DNA of 18,984 bases from Actinomycetes bacterium. Lineage in GTDB: Bacteria; Actinomycetota; Actinomycetes; Mycobacteriales; Micromonosporaceae. Each line of letters starts with the position of its first letter. The first letter of the stretch is position 1. The translations under genes were made by a program, and so were the position numbers. The notes beneath the pieces were generated by a model that saw nothing but the letters and a program-made list of their open reading frames with translations, had not been told where the DNA came from and did not search any database. Location of the stretch: positions 1-18,984 of the forward strand of contig JAEYGD010000019.1 in assembly GCA_023402505.1 (NCBI GenBank). The letters are read 5' to 3'. Below, one piece after another: positions 7,565-15,105 of the stretch.

Positions 7565-9142
7565 CTACAGGCAGGGCCCCTCGTAGGCGCCGATGTTCGG
7601 CGTGGTGCCGGTGACCGTGTTGCCGTAGAAGTCACGCCCGCCGTTGTCGGGCATGGCGACGCCGGCGTCGATGGCCGGCGAGCCGCACCGGAGCCGGAAG
7701 CCGGCCGGCCGGTCGTTGGTCGGGTTGCGGAACAGCGGGTCGGCGCTGACCGAGTTGGTGTTGTTCGCCCCGACGGCGGTGACGTTGTGGTACAGGTTGT
7801 GGTCGTAGAAGCCCACCCCGTCGTCGATCAGCGACCCGGCCGCCCGGCCGGAGAAGATGTTGTTGGTGAAGGCGATGGAGGTGTGCGGGAACACGCGGAC
7901 CAGGTACTCGGCGTTCGGCGCGTAGATCGTGTTGTTGTAGAACCGGGCGTTGGTGATCCCGTTCTCGCAACCCGCCGCGACCACCGGGATGATGAAGCCG
8001 TCGAGGTCGAGGTCCTTGTCGTTGTCACTGACGTTGTAGCGGATGACCGGTCCGTCGCCGAACGATCCCTCCGACGCGCAGAACAGGATGAACGGCCCGT
8101 TGTTGTCGTGGCTGTAGTTGTACTGGTAGAGCACGTCCTGGCTGCCGGCGTCGACGGTGAGCGAGAACGACGGCGGGTAGGCGGCGCCACCGGTGATCTC
8201 GTTGAACTCCATCACCGGGCGGTCGGAGTTGTAGGCGAGGATCGCCGCGTGGGACTGGGCGGCGCGCAGGCCGAAACCGTCCACCTTGTTGCGCGCGGTC
8301 CGGGAGTCGATGCCGTTCATCACCAGGATGCCGTCGCCGCCGAGGTCGGACAGGTTGTTGCGGAGGAAGTTCACGTTGGTCATCGGCACGAAGTGGTTGC
8401 GCCCGCCGGGGTACAGGTCCCGCTTGGACCAGCTGGAGAGCGTGCCGATGCCGACGTTGTCGACGCCGCTGACGGTGCTGTCGGTCACCCGGATCCGGTC
8501 GAAGCCGGTGGGCACCGCGTCGCCGGACGCCTCGAAGAGGATGCCGCCGCTGTTCTCCAGGTCCGGGTTCAGGCAGTCACAGCCGGGCACGTCGTGGACG
8601 TAGACGTTCTCGACGATGTAGTGCTTGCCGGTGCCGTAGTCCTCCAGCAGCACGTAGATGCCGACCCGGGCGGTTCCGTCGGCCGGGCCGGGGTTGGTCA
8701 CCTCCAGGTCCCGGATCTCGTAGCCCTGCACGTTGCGCAGGAGGACGGCCGCCCGGGTGCCCGGGGCGACGATCTTCGGCCGGGCGCCGGTGCCGTACGC
8801 CCCGATGGTGATCGGCGCGGAGGGCGTACCCGAACCCTTGGGCTCCAGCACCCCCTGGCAGGTGGTGCCGCGCCGAAGGACGATCTTGTCGCCGGGCCCG
8901 AAGGTGGCCTGGTTGACCCGGGCCAGCGACCGCCAGGCGGTGGGCGGCTGCGGGCCGGCGGCCGAGGCGTTCCCGGCGACGCAGGCGACGTGGTACGGCC
9001 GGGCCTTCCAGGTGGCGTGCGCCGGCGACCCGGGCGTGATCGCCGCCGCCAGGCTCGCGCTCAGGGCGACCATGAGTATCCGACCTCCGATTCGACGTGC
9101 GCGGGCCAGACGTGTTCGGGGACGACCAGGGGTATCTGTCAT
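7565..9142 (-). CDS. Secreted right-handed parallel beta-helix protein (pectate-lyase-like fold)
   Basis: A 525-residue exported protein. A basic, arginine-rich N-region (1-21) is followed by a hydrophobic stretch (about 22-35) and a likely signal-peptidase site after AHA at 41-43. The mature part has the repeated asparagine-rich turns of parallel beta-helix proteins (VTNPGPADGTARVGIYV, FLRNNLSDLGGDGILVMNG, RNKVDGFGLRA, FYNNTIYAPNAEYLVRVF). The C-terminus (CGSPAIDAG, GRDFYGN, PNIGAYEG) is typical of the choice-of-anchor/NosD-like group. Such folds cut or bind polysaccharides, but no catalytic residues can be assigned. ATG at 9142 was chosen over an open frame to 9313 because the signal peptide starts there and GGAG lies 8 bases upstream. 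It has no obvious enzymatic role in polyketide synthesis, yet sits between cluster genes with its own SARP-like site. Confidence 0.88.
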   Translation of the reverse strand: MTDTPGRPRTRLARARRIGGRILMVALSASLAAAITPGSPAHATWKARPYHVACVAGNASAAGPQPPTAWRSLARVNQATFGPGDKIVLRRGTTCQGVLEPKGSGTPSAPITIGAYGTGARPKIVAPGTRAAVLLRNVQGYEIRDLEVTNPGPADGTARVGIYVLLEDYGTGKHYIVENVYVHDVPGCDCLNPDLENSGGILFEASGDAVPTGFDRIRVTDSTVSGVDNVGIGTLSSWSKRDLYPGGRNHFVPMTNVNFLRNNLSDLGGDGILVMNGIDSRTARNKVDGFGLRAAQSHAAILAYNSDRPVMEFNEITGGAAYPPSFSLTVDAGSQDVLYQYNYSHDNNGPFILFCASEGSFGDGPVIRYNVSDNDKDLDLDGFIIPVVAAGCENGITNARFYNNTIYAPNAEYLVRVFPHTSIAFTNNIFSGRAAGSLIDDGVGFYDHNLYHNVTAVGANNTNSVSADPLFRNPTNDRPAGFRLRCGSPAIDAGVAMPDNGGRDFYGNTVTGTTPNIGAYEGPCL

Positions 9143-9231
9143 GACGGGACTCCAGTGGCTGTGCCCCGGCTCTCCGGCCCCCTGAGCTGCGAGGACGTTC
9201 GGCCGGTGCGGACGGGCGGTAGCCCGACCAT

Positions 9232-9274
9232 GGTGGGGTTCCCGTCTCGATGTGGGCTCGACGGTGGGATTCCC
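9232..9274. repeat. Direct repeat pair flanking the SARP-like site
   Basis: GGTGGGGTTCCC (9232-9243) and GGTGGGATTCCC (9263-9274) match at 11 of 12 bases, with starts 31 bp apart, close to three helical turns. They flank the TCGA pair at 9244-9261 on both sides in the gap 9143-9285. Could be a second protein's operator or chance. Confidence 0.45.
9244..9261 (-). promoter_or_regulatory. Putative SARP-type operator for the beta-helix gene
   Basis: On the minus strand TCGAGCC (9261 to 9255) and TCGAGAC (9250 to 9244) start exactly 11 bp apart, both fitting the TCGAG core of SARP sites. The pair lies about 102 bp upstream of the beta-helix ATG at 9142 and just past the TenA-like stop, so it points at the beta-helix gene. 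Confidence 0.5.
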
Positions 9275-9285
9275 CCGGACCGCCG

Positions 9286-9981
9286 CTACACCGCCCACCC
9301 CTGCCGCCGCCACGCTGCGTCCGCGAAATCCAACTCACAGCGAGCACCGGTCAAGAACCACTCGACGAGCACGGTCCGATTACCGTCACCGCCCGCCTCG
9401 ACGACCTCGTCGACCATCGCCAGCCACGCGGCGACGTAGTCGGCGAACCCGTCGTACGCCAGGTACTGCTCGATCCACCGCCCGTACCGCGACGAGCGGT
9501 CGGCGCGCCGCCGCAGGTCGTCGGAGACGAGCAGATGGAACCAGCTCATCGGCAGCAGCGCGCCGACCCCCGCCGCGAACGACGTCACCGGCGCCGCGAG
9601 CATGACCGACGTGTACGCGTGCACCGCCGGAGCCGGACCGGCGGGGCCCGGACCCGGTGGCCGGCCGAGCACCTCCGCCAACCGGCCCAGTTCCCGATCC
9701 AGCCGGGGCAGCGAGCCCACGGTGGCCTGCGCCGCCCCGGCCAGCAGGCCGGCGTGCTCCAGCCGGTCGGCGCCGGCCGCGCACCGGGCGAGCGCCCGCG
9801 CGTACGCCGGCACGACGTACCGGGCGTCCTGCTCGGCGAACCACCACAGTGCCTCCGGCGGGAGCGTCCCGGCGCGCAGCCCGGCCCAGAACGGGTGGGC
9901 GGTGACCCGCTCCACCAGCGGCGCCACCAGCACCGCCAACTCGTCCCGGGGCCGGGCCCGGATCGCCGGCTCGGCCGTCAC
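9286..9981 (-). CDS. TenA/thiaminase II-like protein lacking the catalytic cysteine
   Basis: A 231-residue all-alpha protein of the TenA (heme-oxygenase-like) fold, normal length for the family. Visible family positions: Asp52 and Tyr55 in AEQDARY, Tyr123 in HAYTSV, and Glu216 in GARCELDFADAAW, matching Asp44, Tyr47, Tyr112 and Glu205 of Bacillus TenA. The usual LLPCxW motif, which carries the nucleophilic Cys135, reads LLPMSW here, with Met145 in its place, so ordinary thiaminase II hydrolysis is unlikely. The histidine/carboxylate set of heme-oxygenase-like di-iron oxidases is not evident either. GTG at 9981 overlaps the upstream monooxygenase stop by 4 bases (GTGA), so it is translationally coupled to the core operon, arguing for a pathway role (cyclisation helper, small-molecule binding). 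Function unknown. Confidence 0.85.
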   Translation of the reverse strand: MTAEPAIRARPRDELAVLVAPLVERVTAHPFWAGLRAGTLPPEALWWFAEQDARYVVPAYARALARCAAGADRLEHAGLLAGAAQATVGSLPRLDRELGRLAEVLGRPPGPGPAGPAPAVHAYTSVMLAAPVTSFAAGVGALLPMSWFHLLVSDDLRRRADRSSRYGRWIEQYLAYDGFADYVAAWLAMVDEVVEAGGDGNRTVLVEWFLTGARCELDFADAAWRRQGWAV

Positions 9982-11600
9982 GTCGCCGCCGGGATCAACC
10001 GCTCCGCACCGGACACCTCGGCCAGCACGTCGGTGAGCACCTTCTCCGGCTCCCCCGACCCCTCGACGCTGCGCCAGGCCACGAACGCGTCCGGCCGCAC
10101 CAGCACCGCGCCGCGCGGTGAGACGCCGAACGCGGCCGCCCAGTCGGCGCCGGTCGTGGCGACGTCACCGCCCGGGCCGACCCGCACCGACCGCAGCGGC
10201 ACCGCGGACCGCGCCGCCAGCCGCGTCGCCGCCGCGTGCCAGCCGTCGTCCTCCGCGCCGCTGAGCAACACGAACGAGTCCCAGAACAGGTCGATGGTGG
10301 ACAGTTCCCGGTCACCCTCGCGTAGCCACAGGTGCGGCGCCCGGGTGCCCGGCTCGCCGTCCAGGGTCAGCGGCGCGGTCAGCACCGGCCGGTCGTCGTC
10401 GGCGAGGACCGCGGCGGACCGGTACCGGTAGCCGAGGGTGATGATGATGTCGTCGACCATCTCCTTGTCGGGCCGGCCGTCGCTGTGCCCGTGCCGGATC
10501 CGGTTACGGACCATGGCCTGCTCCGCCATCGCCGAGCCCACCGCGTGCCGCTCCTGGTGGTAGGTGTCCAGCAGCGCCGAGCTGCCCCACCCGCGCAGCG
10601 CCGCGGCCAGCTTCCACGCCAGGTTGTGCGCGTCGTGGATGCCGGTGTTGGCGCCGAACCCGCCGGCCGGCGGGTGCACGTGCGCGGCGTCCCCGGCCAG
10701 GAAGACCCGGCCGACCCGGAACGTGTCGGCGACCAGCTGCGAGCCCTCCCACGGCACCTTCGCCACCACCTCGACCGCCATGTCCGGCCGGCCGGCGGCC
10801 TCCCGGACGATCGCCACGCAGCGCTCGTCGGTGAAGTCCTCCGGTGACTCGCCGCGCTCCGGGTGGTAGACCGGCGCAGCCAGCCACGGATCGCAGCCGT
10901 GCAGGCGGGACAACCCGGTCATCGTCCCGCCCACCGTGGCGTAGCAGAGGATGAACGGCCGGTCGGCGAGGATCCGCTCCAGCTCCGGGGCGCGGAAGTA
11001 GATGCTCAGCGCGTGGAACACCGAACCGCGCCCGGAGCGGCCGACGCCCAGCAGACCCCGTACCGAGCTGCCGGCGCCGTCCGCGCCGACCAGGTAGCGG
11101 GCCCGGATCCTCCGCTCGGCGCCGCCGGCGTCGGTCACCGTCGCGGTCACCCCGTCGGCGTCCTGGTCGATCGCGCTCAACCGGGCCCCGAAGCGGACCT
11201 CCGCGCCGAACTCCTTCGCCTTGGCCGCCAGCACCACCTCGTAGCGGTCCTGGCCGCAACCCATCACCCGCTCCGGGCTGATCTCCGGGCCGTCCAGCGA
11301 CGGCGCCTCCAGGACCTGGGCGTCCGCGATGTCGGAGTACGTGTTGACCCGCAGGATCCCGCCCTCGAAGTAGCGGTGCGAGTCACCGATCTCCAGAGCC
11401 CGGATGTCCGGGCCCAGACCGGCGGCGCGGAACAACTCCATGGTGCGCGCCTGCAGGCCCGGCGCGCGCGGCAGGCGGGACGTGTTGGGCCGCTTCTCCA
11501 CCACCAGGGTGGGCACACCGTGCCGGCCGAGGAAGACCGCCGTCGACAGGCCCACCGGCCCGGCGCCCACGATCAGTACCGGGACCTCTTCGTCGTACAT
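9978..11600 (-). CDS. FAD-dependent aromatic polyketide monooxygenase (TcmG/PgaE-like)
   Basis: A 540-residue flavoprotein hydroxylase of the group that hydroxylates type II polyketide intermediates. The FAD motif VGAGPVG is at 11-17. The DG motif (LVGADGAGSSVRG) has Asp174-Gly175. The GD motif (VFLAGDAAHVHPPAGGFGAN) has Gly303-Asp304 and is followed by GIHDAHNLAWKLA. After about residue 400 comes the extra C-terminal thioredoxin-like domain of the larger polyketide hydroxylases. The frame is open far upstream, through the aromatase gene, but ATG at 11600 is preceded by AGGAGG at ideal spacing and starts at the FAD strand. It lies 23 bp after the aromatase stop and overlaps the TenA-like gene by 4 bp. 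Likely an early ring hydroxylation; regiochemistry cannot be read. Confidence 0.94.
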   Translation of the reverse strand: MYDEEVPVLIVGAGPVGLSTAVFLGRHGVPTLVVEKRPNTSRLPRAPGLQARTMELFRAAGLGPDIRALEIGDSHRYFEGGILRVNTYSDIADAQVLEAPSLDGPEISPERVMGCGQDRYEVVLAAKAKEFGAEVRFGARLSAIDQDADGVTATVTDAGGAERRIRARYLVGADGAGSSVRGLLGVGRSGRGSVFHALSIYFRAPELERILADRPFILCYATVGGTMTGLSRLHGCDPWLAAPVYHPERGESPEDFTDERCVAIVREAAGRPDMAVEVVAKVPWEGSQLVADTFRVGRVFLAGDAAHVHPPAGGFGANTGIHDAHNLAWKLAAALRGWGSSALLDTYHQERHAVGSAMAEQAMVRNRIRHGHSDGRPDKEMVDDIIITLGYRYRSAAVLADDDRPVLTAPLTLDGEPGTRAPHLWLREGDRELSTIDLFWDSFVLLSGAEDDGWHAAATRLAARSAVPLRSVRVGPGGDVATTGADWAAAFGVSPRGAVLVRPDAFVAWRSVEGSGEPEKVLTDVLAEVSGAERLIPAAT

Positions 11601-11623
11601 CTGCTCCTCCTGGGCTCGTCGGC

Positions 11624-12100
11624 TCAGCTCGCCCGGGCCACCGGGCCGCGCGCGGCCGCCGCGGCCTCGACCAGCCCCTTGATCCGGTTCATCTGGATCA
11701 CCGTGTTGCGGTTGAGGTGCGCGGTCATCGCGTCGTCGTCGACCGGCGCCTGCGGCTTCATGTGGAAGTCCTGCACCCAGCGCATCCGTACGCCCCCGTC
11801 GACCTCGGCGTACGTCCAGTGGATGTTCATGTACTCGAACGGGCCGGTCTCGATCCGGTGGGCCCGGACCTCGCGGCGCGCCCGGTCGACGGTGCGCCGC
11901 GACACCCAGCTCCACACCGTGCCGTCCTCGTCGGGATGCATGGTGAGCCGGAAGGTGACGCTGTCACCGTCCCGGTCGATGATCTCCGCGGCGGCGTACT
12001 CGCTGAACAGCTGCGGCCACGACGCCACGTCGTTGGTCATGTCCCAGACCAGGTCCATCGGCGCGTCGATCACGATCGCGTTGTCCGTGTGTCCTGCCAT
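11624..12100 (-). CDS. Aromatase/cyclase, TcmN/WhiE-ORFVI type (SRPBCC fold)
   Basis: A 158-residue single-domain aromatase/cyclase of the START/SRPBCC fold, which binds the ACP-linked poly-beta-ketone and directs first-ring closure and aromatisation. The residues lining the TcmN pocket are present at the same numbers: Trp28, Phe32, Glu34, Tyr35 (SWPQLFSEY), Trp65, Arg69, Arg82, Met91, Trp95 and Trp108. The mono-domain form is the type used with unreduced chains (tetracenomycin, spore pigment, pentangular compounds); reduced pathways use di-domain forms. ATG at 12100 is preceded by GAGGAGAG; 13 codons of open frame upstream were rejected. It lies 58 bp after the CLF gene, the widest gap of this operon, which holds a hairpin. 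Ring regiochemistry (C9-C14 expected from the family) is inference. Confidence 0.94.
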   Translation of the reverse strand: MAGHTDNAIVIDAPMDLVWDMTNDVASWPQLFSEYAAAEIIDRDGDSVTFRLTMHPDEDGTVWSWVSRRTVDRARREVRAHRIETGPFEYMNIHWTYAEVDGGVRMRWVQDFHMKPQAPVDDDAMTAHLNRNTVIQMNRIKGLVEAAAAARGPVARAS

Positions 12101-12124
12101 GGTGCTGTCTCTCCTCACTCGACA

Positions 12125-12149
12125 CCGGCCGGGGTCCACGCCCGGCCGG
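12125..12149. repeat. Perfect hairpin in the CLF-aromatase gap
   Basis: CCGGCCGGG (12125-12133) and CCCGGCCGG (12141-12149) form a 9-bp perfect stem with a 7-base loop, filling much of the only sizable gap (12101-12158) of an otherwise overlapping operon. It may end part of the transcripts or protect the 3' end of the KS-CLF message. That is inference. Confidence 0.65.
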
Positions 12150-12158
12150 ACGCTCCGG

Positions 12159-13379
12159 TCAGCTCGCCGCGGTGACGACCACGGCCCCGTTGAAGCCGCC
12201 GTACCCGCGGGCGACGACCAGCGCCGTCCGCAGCCGCGCCTCCCGGGGCACGTCCCGCACCAGGTCCAGGTCGCACCCCGGCGCCAGCCGCTCCACCCCG
12301 ACGGTCGGGGGGATCACCTGGTCCCGGAGGGCGAGCAGGGCACACGCGAGGTCCAGCGCGGCGCCGCCGGCGTAGAGCCGGCCGGTCATCGTCTTCGGCG
12401 CGGTCACCGGCACCCCGCCCGGGCCGAACACCGCGCTGATCGCCGCCGCCTCCGCCCGGTCGGCCTCCGGTACGCCGGCCGCGTCGGCGAACACCACGTC
12501 CACGTCGCCCGGGGCGACGCCCGCGTCGGCCAGGGCGAGCTGGATCGCCCGGCGCAGGCCGGGTTCCCGGCCGGAACCGGGCCGGGGGTCGAAGGTGGAC
12601 GCCTGCCCGGCGATCACGCCGTAGCGCCGGGGCGCCTGCCGGGCGCGCGCGTCGGCCGCGTCCTCGACGATCAGCATCGCGCCGCCCTCGCCCGGGACGT
12701 GACCGACGGCGTCGACGTCGAACGGCAGGTACGCCCGCCGGGGGTCGTCGCCGCCGCTGAGGGTGCCCTTGCTGAGCTGCGCGGTCAGCCCGTACGGGCA
12801 CAGCGACGCGTCGGTGCCGCCGGTGACGACCAGCCGGGTCCCCTGCTGGACGAGCGCCCGGGCCTGCCCGGCGGCGTCCAGCGCCCCGGCCTGCTCGGTG
12901 CAGACCACCCCGCACGGCCCGCGCATCCCGTGCCGGATCGAGATCTGCCCCGTGGTGGCCGCGTAGAACCAGGCGATCGACTGGTACGCCCCGACCCAGG
13001 ACGGCCCCTTCGTCCAGAGCCGCTCGATCTCCCGCTGCCCGAACTCGGTGCCCCCGGACGAGCTGGCGGTGACGACGGCCATCTCGTACTCGGGGAACCC
13101 GGCCGGGTCGGCGGCGGCGTCGTCGAGGGCCCACGCCGCGGCGGTGAGGCCGAGGTGCGTCCAGTTGTCGGTCTGCGGGACGAGCCGGCTCGGCACGTGC
13201 GCGGCGGCGTCGAAGTCGCGGACCTCACCGGCGAGCCGCACCGGGTAGCCGGTGGGGTCGAAACGGCTGATCCGGTCGATGCCGCTGCGACCGGCCAGCG
13301 TCGCCGCCCAGTACGCCTCGGTGCCCAGCCCGTTCGGGGCGGTGACACCGATCCCGGTCACCACCGCGGTGCGGCTCAT
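12159..13379 (-). CDS. Chain-length factor (KS-beta) of the minimal type II PKS
   Basis: A 406-residue KS-beta, the non-condensing partner that pairs with KS-alpha and sets chain length. The KS active-site Cys is replaced by Gln163 in CTEQAGALDA, the hallmark of chain-length factors (Gln161 in actinorhodin CLF). With that offset of two, the pocket residues at actinorhodin positions 109, 112 and 116 are Thr111, Gly114 and Ile118 (GGTEFGQREIERLW). These are smaller than the Phe/Thr/Phe of the octaketide enzyme, suggesting a longer chain than C16. The ATG at 13379 overlaps the KS-alpha stop (ATGA, 4 bp), coupling the two for equal production. A longer frame reading through the KS-alpha region is a shadow, not a fusion. 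No ACP gene follows, unlike the usual KS-CLF-ACP order. Confidence 0.96.
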   Translation of the reverse strand: MSRTAVVTGIGVTAPNGLGTEAYWAATLAGRSGIDRISRFDPTGYPVRLAGEVRDFDAAAHVPSRLVPQTDNWTHLGLTAAAWALDDAAADPAGFPEYEMAVVTASSSGGTEFGQREIERLWTKGPSWVGAYQSIAWFYAATTGQISIRHGMRGPCGVVCTEQAGALDAAGQARALVQQGTRLVVTGGTDASLCPYGLTAQLSKGTLSGGDDPRRAYLPFDVDAVGHVPGEGGAMLIVEDAADARARQAPRRYGVIAGQASTFDPRPGSGREPGLRRAIQLALADAGVAPGDVDVVFADAAGVPEADRAEAAAISAVFGPGGVPVTAPKTMTGRLYAGGAALDLACALLALRDQVIPPTVGVERLAPGCDLDLVRDVPREARLRTALVVARGYGGFNGAVVVTAAS

Positions 13380-14653
13380 CGGGGGTCCTTCCCGCGGTCC
13401 TTGGTGATGACCATCGCGGTCTGGAAGCCACCGAAACCGCTGCCGACGCTGAGCACCCCGCGCATGCGGTGCTCCCGCGCGGTGATCGGCACGTAGTCCA
13501 GGTCGCACTCCGGGTCCGGGTTGTGCAGGTTGGCCGTCGGCGGCACCACCTGCTGCTCCAGCGCCAACGCGCACGCCGCGACCTCGATCGAGCCGATCGC
13601 GCCCAGCGAGTGCCCGACCATCGACTTGATCGAGCTGACCGGCACCCGGTAGGCCCGGTCGCCCAGGGCCCGCTTGAACGCGGCGGTCTCGTGCCGGTCG
13701 TTCTGCCGGGTGCCCGAGCCGTGCGCGTTGACGTAGTCGATGTCCGACGGGTCGAGCCGGGCCGCCGCCAGGGCCTGCCGGATCGCCTCGGCCATCTCCC
13801 GGCCGTCCGGCTTCAGCCCGGTCATGTGGTACGCGTTGCTGCGGCTGGCGTACCCGGCGATCTCGGCGTACACGTGGGCGCCCCGGCGGCGGGCCGCCTC
13901 GCGCTCCTCCAGGATCAGCACCGCCGACCCCTCGCCGAGGACGAACCCGCGCCGCTTCGCGTCGAACGGGCGGGAGGCGTGGGCCGCGTCGTCGTTGTCC
14001 GGTGACGTGGCCTTGATCGCGTCGAAGCAGGCCGCGGTGATCGGCGACAGCGGCGCGTCGGTCGCGCCCGCCACCACGACGTCGGCGCGGCCGGACCAGA
14101 TCAGGCTCGCGCCGTTGCCCACCGCGTCCAGCCCGGCGGTGCAGCCGGTGGAGATCAGCGACACCGGACCTTCGGCGCCGACCGTCCAGGCCACCTCGGT
14201 GGCCATCGTGCTCGGCACCATGTACCCGTACAGCTGCGGCACCACGTACGCGGGGTCGACCAGCCAGCGCCGGCCGCCGTCGCTGAGCACCAGGTACTCC
14301 TCCTCGAGCCCGGTGGTGCAGCCGACCGCGCTGCCGATGCTCACCCCGGTCCGCTCCGGCGGCACGTCCGCGTCCTCCAGACCGCTGTCGGCCCACGCCT
14401 CGCGGGCGGAGACCACGGCGAACTGTGCCGCCCGGTCCATCCGGCGGATCTCCTGGGGACTCAGCCCGTGTGCGGCCGGGTCGAAGTCGCACTCGGCGGC
14501 GATCCGGGAGCGGAAGTGGGCGGCGTCGAAGAGGGTGATGGGACGGGTGGCGGTACGCCCGGCGGTGAGCAGGTCCCAGTACGCCTTGGTCCCGATGCCC
14601 CCGGGCGCCACCACGCCGATGCCCGTCACGACCACCCGACGGTGTCCGGTCAT
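13376..14653 (-). CDS. Ketosynthase alpha (KS-alpha) of the minimal type II PKS
   Basis: A 425-residue beta-ketoacyl-ACP synthase that condenses malonyl units into the poly-beta-ketone together with the chain-length factor. The catalytic set is complete: Cys171 in STGCTAGLDAVG, His311 in NAHGSGT, and Lys343 and His348 in KSMVGHSLGA. The glycine-rich C-terminus SVGSGFGGFQTA is also present. Length and start (VVVTGIGVVAPGG at the N-terminus) are standard. ATG at 14653 is preceded by GGGAGG and overlaps the cupin stop by 4 bp; the stop in turn overlaps the CLF start. The tight chain cupin, KS, CLF is a classic aromatic PKS arrangement. No ketoreductase gene is seen in the window, so the nascent chain is probably unreduced. 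Confidence 0.97.
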   Translation of the reverse strand: MTGHRRVVVTGIGVVAPGGIGTKAYWDLLTAGRTATRPITLFDAAHFRSRIAAECDFDPAAHGLSPQEIRRMDRAAQFAVVSAREAWADSGLEDADVPPERTGVSIGSAVGCTTGLEEEYLVLSDGGRRWLVDPAYVVPQLYGYMVPSTMATEVAWTVGAEGPVSLISTGCTAGLDAVGNGASLIWSGRADVVVAGATDAPLSPITAACFDAIKATSPDNDDAAHASRPFDAKRRGFVLGEGSAVLILEEREAARRRGAHVYAEIAGYASRSNAYHMTGLKPDGREMAEAIRQALAAARLDPSDIDYVNAHGSGTRQNDRHETAAFKRALGDRAYRVPVSSIKSMVGHSLGAIGSIEVAACALALEQQVVPPTANLHNPDPECDLDYVPITAREHRMRGVLSVGSGFGGFQTAMVITKDRGKDPR

Positions 14654-15105
14654 CGGCGGGGGCCTCCCACGTCCGGGACCGGCGCGCCACCGGAGGCGGC
14701 GGGAAGTTCCTCGGTGTCGACGTGCCCGAGCTCGGGCCGGGGGGCCAGCGGGCTCAGGTGGAACACCGCCCGCACCTCCTCGGTGCCCGCGTTCCAGACC
14801 CGGTGGCGCTTGCCGATCGGCACCAGCAGCCCTTCGCCGGGAACGAGGTCGACCTCGCCGGCGTCCTCCACCCGTGCGGTCAGCCGCCCGCTCACGACGA
14901 GCAGGAACTCCTCCGAGTAGGGGTGGTAGTGCTCGGTCACGTACTCGCCGGGGGCGAGGGTCAGCGTGCCCATGAAACCGGAGGTCGACCCGACCGTCTT
15001 CGGGCTCAGCACGACCCGGATGTCCCCGCCCCGCCGCCGGTTCGCCGGCACGTCGGCGGCGGCGACCCGCAGCGGGCGGGTCGGGGTCTGCGCGAGTTCA
15101 CTCAC
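14650..15105 (-). CDS. Cupin protein of the polyketide cyclase/oxygenase type (TcmJ-like)
   Basis: A 151-residue single-domain cupin. The first cupin motif carries His59, His61 and Glu65/66 (EHYHPYSEEF) with the closing glycine in VVSG; the second carries His101 in PGEGLLVPIGKRHRVWN, so the metal site looks intact. Small cupins sit beside KS-alpha in many tetracenomycin-like and pentangular clusters, where they assist later ring closure or quinone formation. The exact activity here is not provable. GTG at 15105 has GGGAGG upstream and overlaps the TcmI-like gene end by 8 bp; its stop overlaps the KS-alpha start by 4 bp. The last ~30 residues, rich in Pro, Gly and Ala, are likely disordered. 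Confidence 0.92.
   Translation of the reverse strand: MSELAQTPTRPLRVAAADVPANRRRGGDIRVVLSPKTVGSTSGFMGTLTLAPGEYVTEHYHPYSEEFLLVVSGRLTARVEDAGEVDLVPGEGLLVPIGKRHRVWNAGTEEVRAVFHLSPLAPRPELGHVDTEELPAASGGAPVPDVGGPRR

Noticed and set aside
9143..9313. N-terminal extension of the beta-helix protein
   Set aside because: It would bury the signal peptide and overlap the TenA-like gene end; ATG at 9142 has a ribosome site and gives a standard signal peptide.
9286..9981. TenA-like protein as a heme-oxygenase-like di-iron oxidase
   Set aside because: The expected set of several His and carboxylate iron ligands is not visible; only scattered His residues are present.
11601..11915. N-terminal extension of the TcmG-like monooxygenase
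   Set aside because: It overlaps the aromatase gene in another frame, is Arg/Gly-rich, and a strong AGGAGG precedes the ATG at 11600.
10863..13496. An 877-codon plus-strand frame over the core operon
   Set aside because: Antisense to the monooxygenase, aromatase and CLF, which have clear motifs; biased composition and no domains.
12159..14690. Apparent KS-CLF fusion in one 843-codon frame
   Set aside because: The upstream half is the KS-alpha region in a wrong frame; the true KS-alpha frame has all catalytic motifs and ends with an ATGA overlap at the CLF start.
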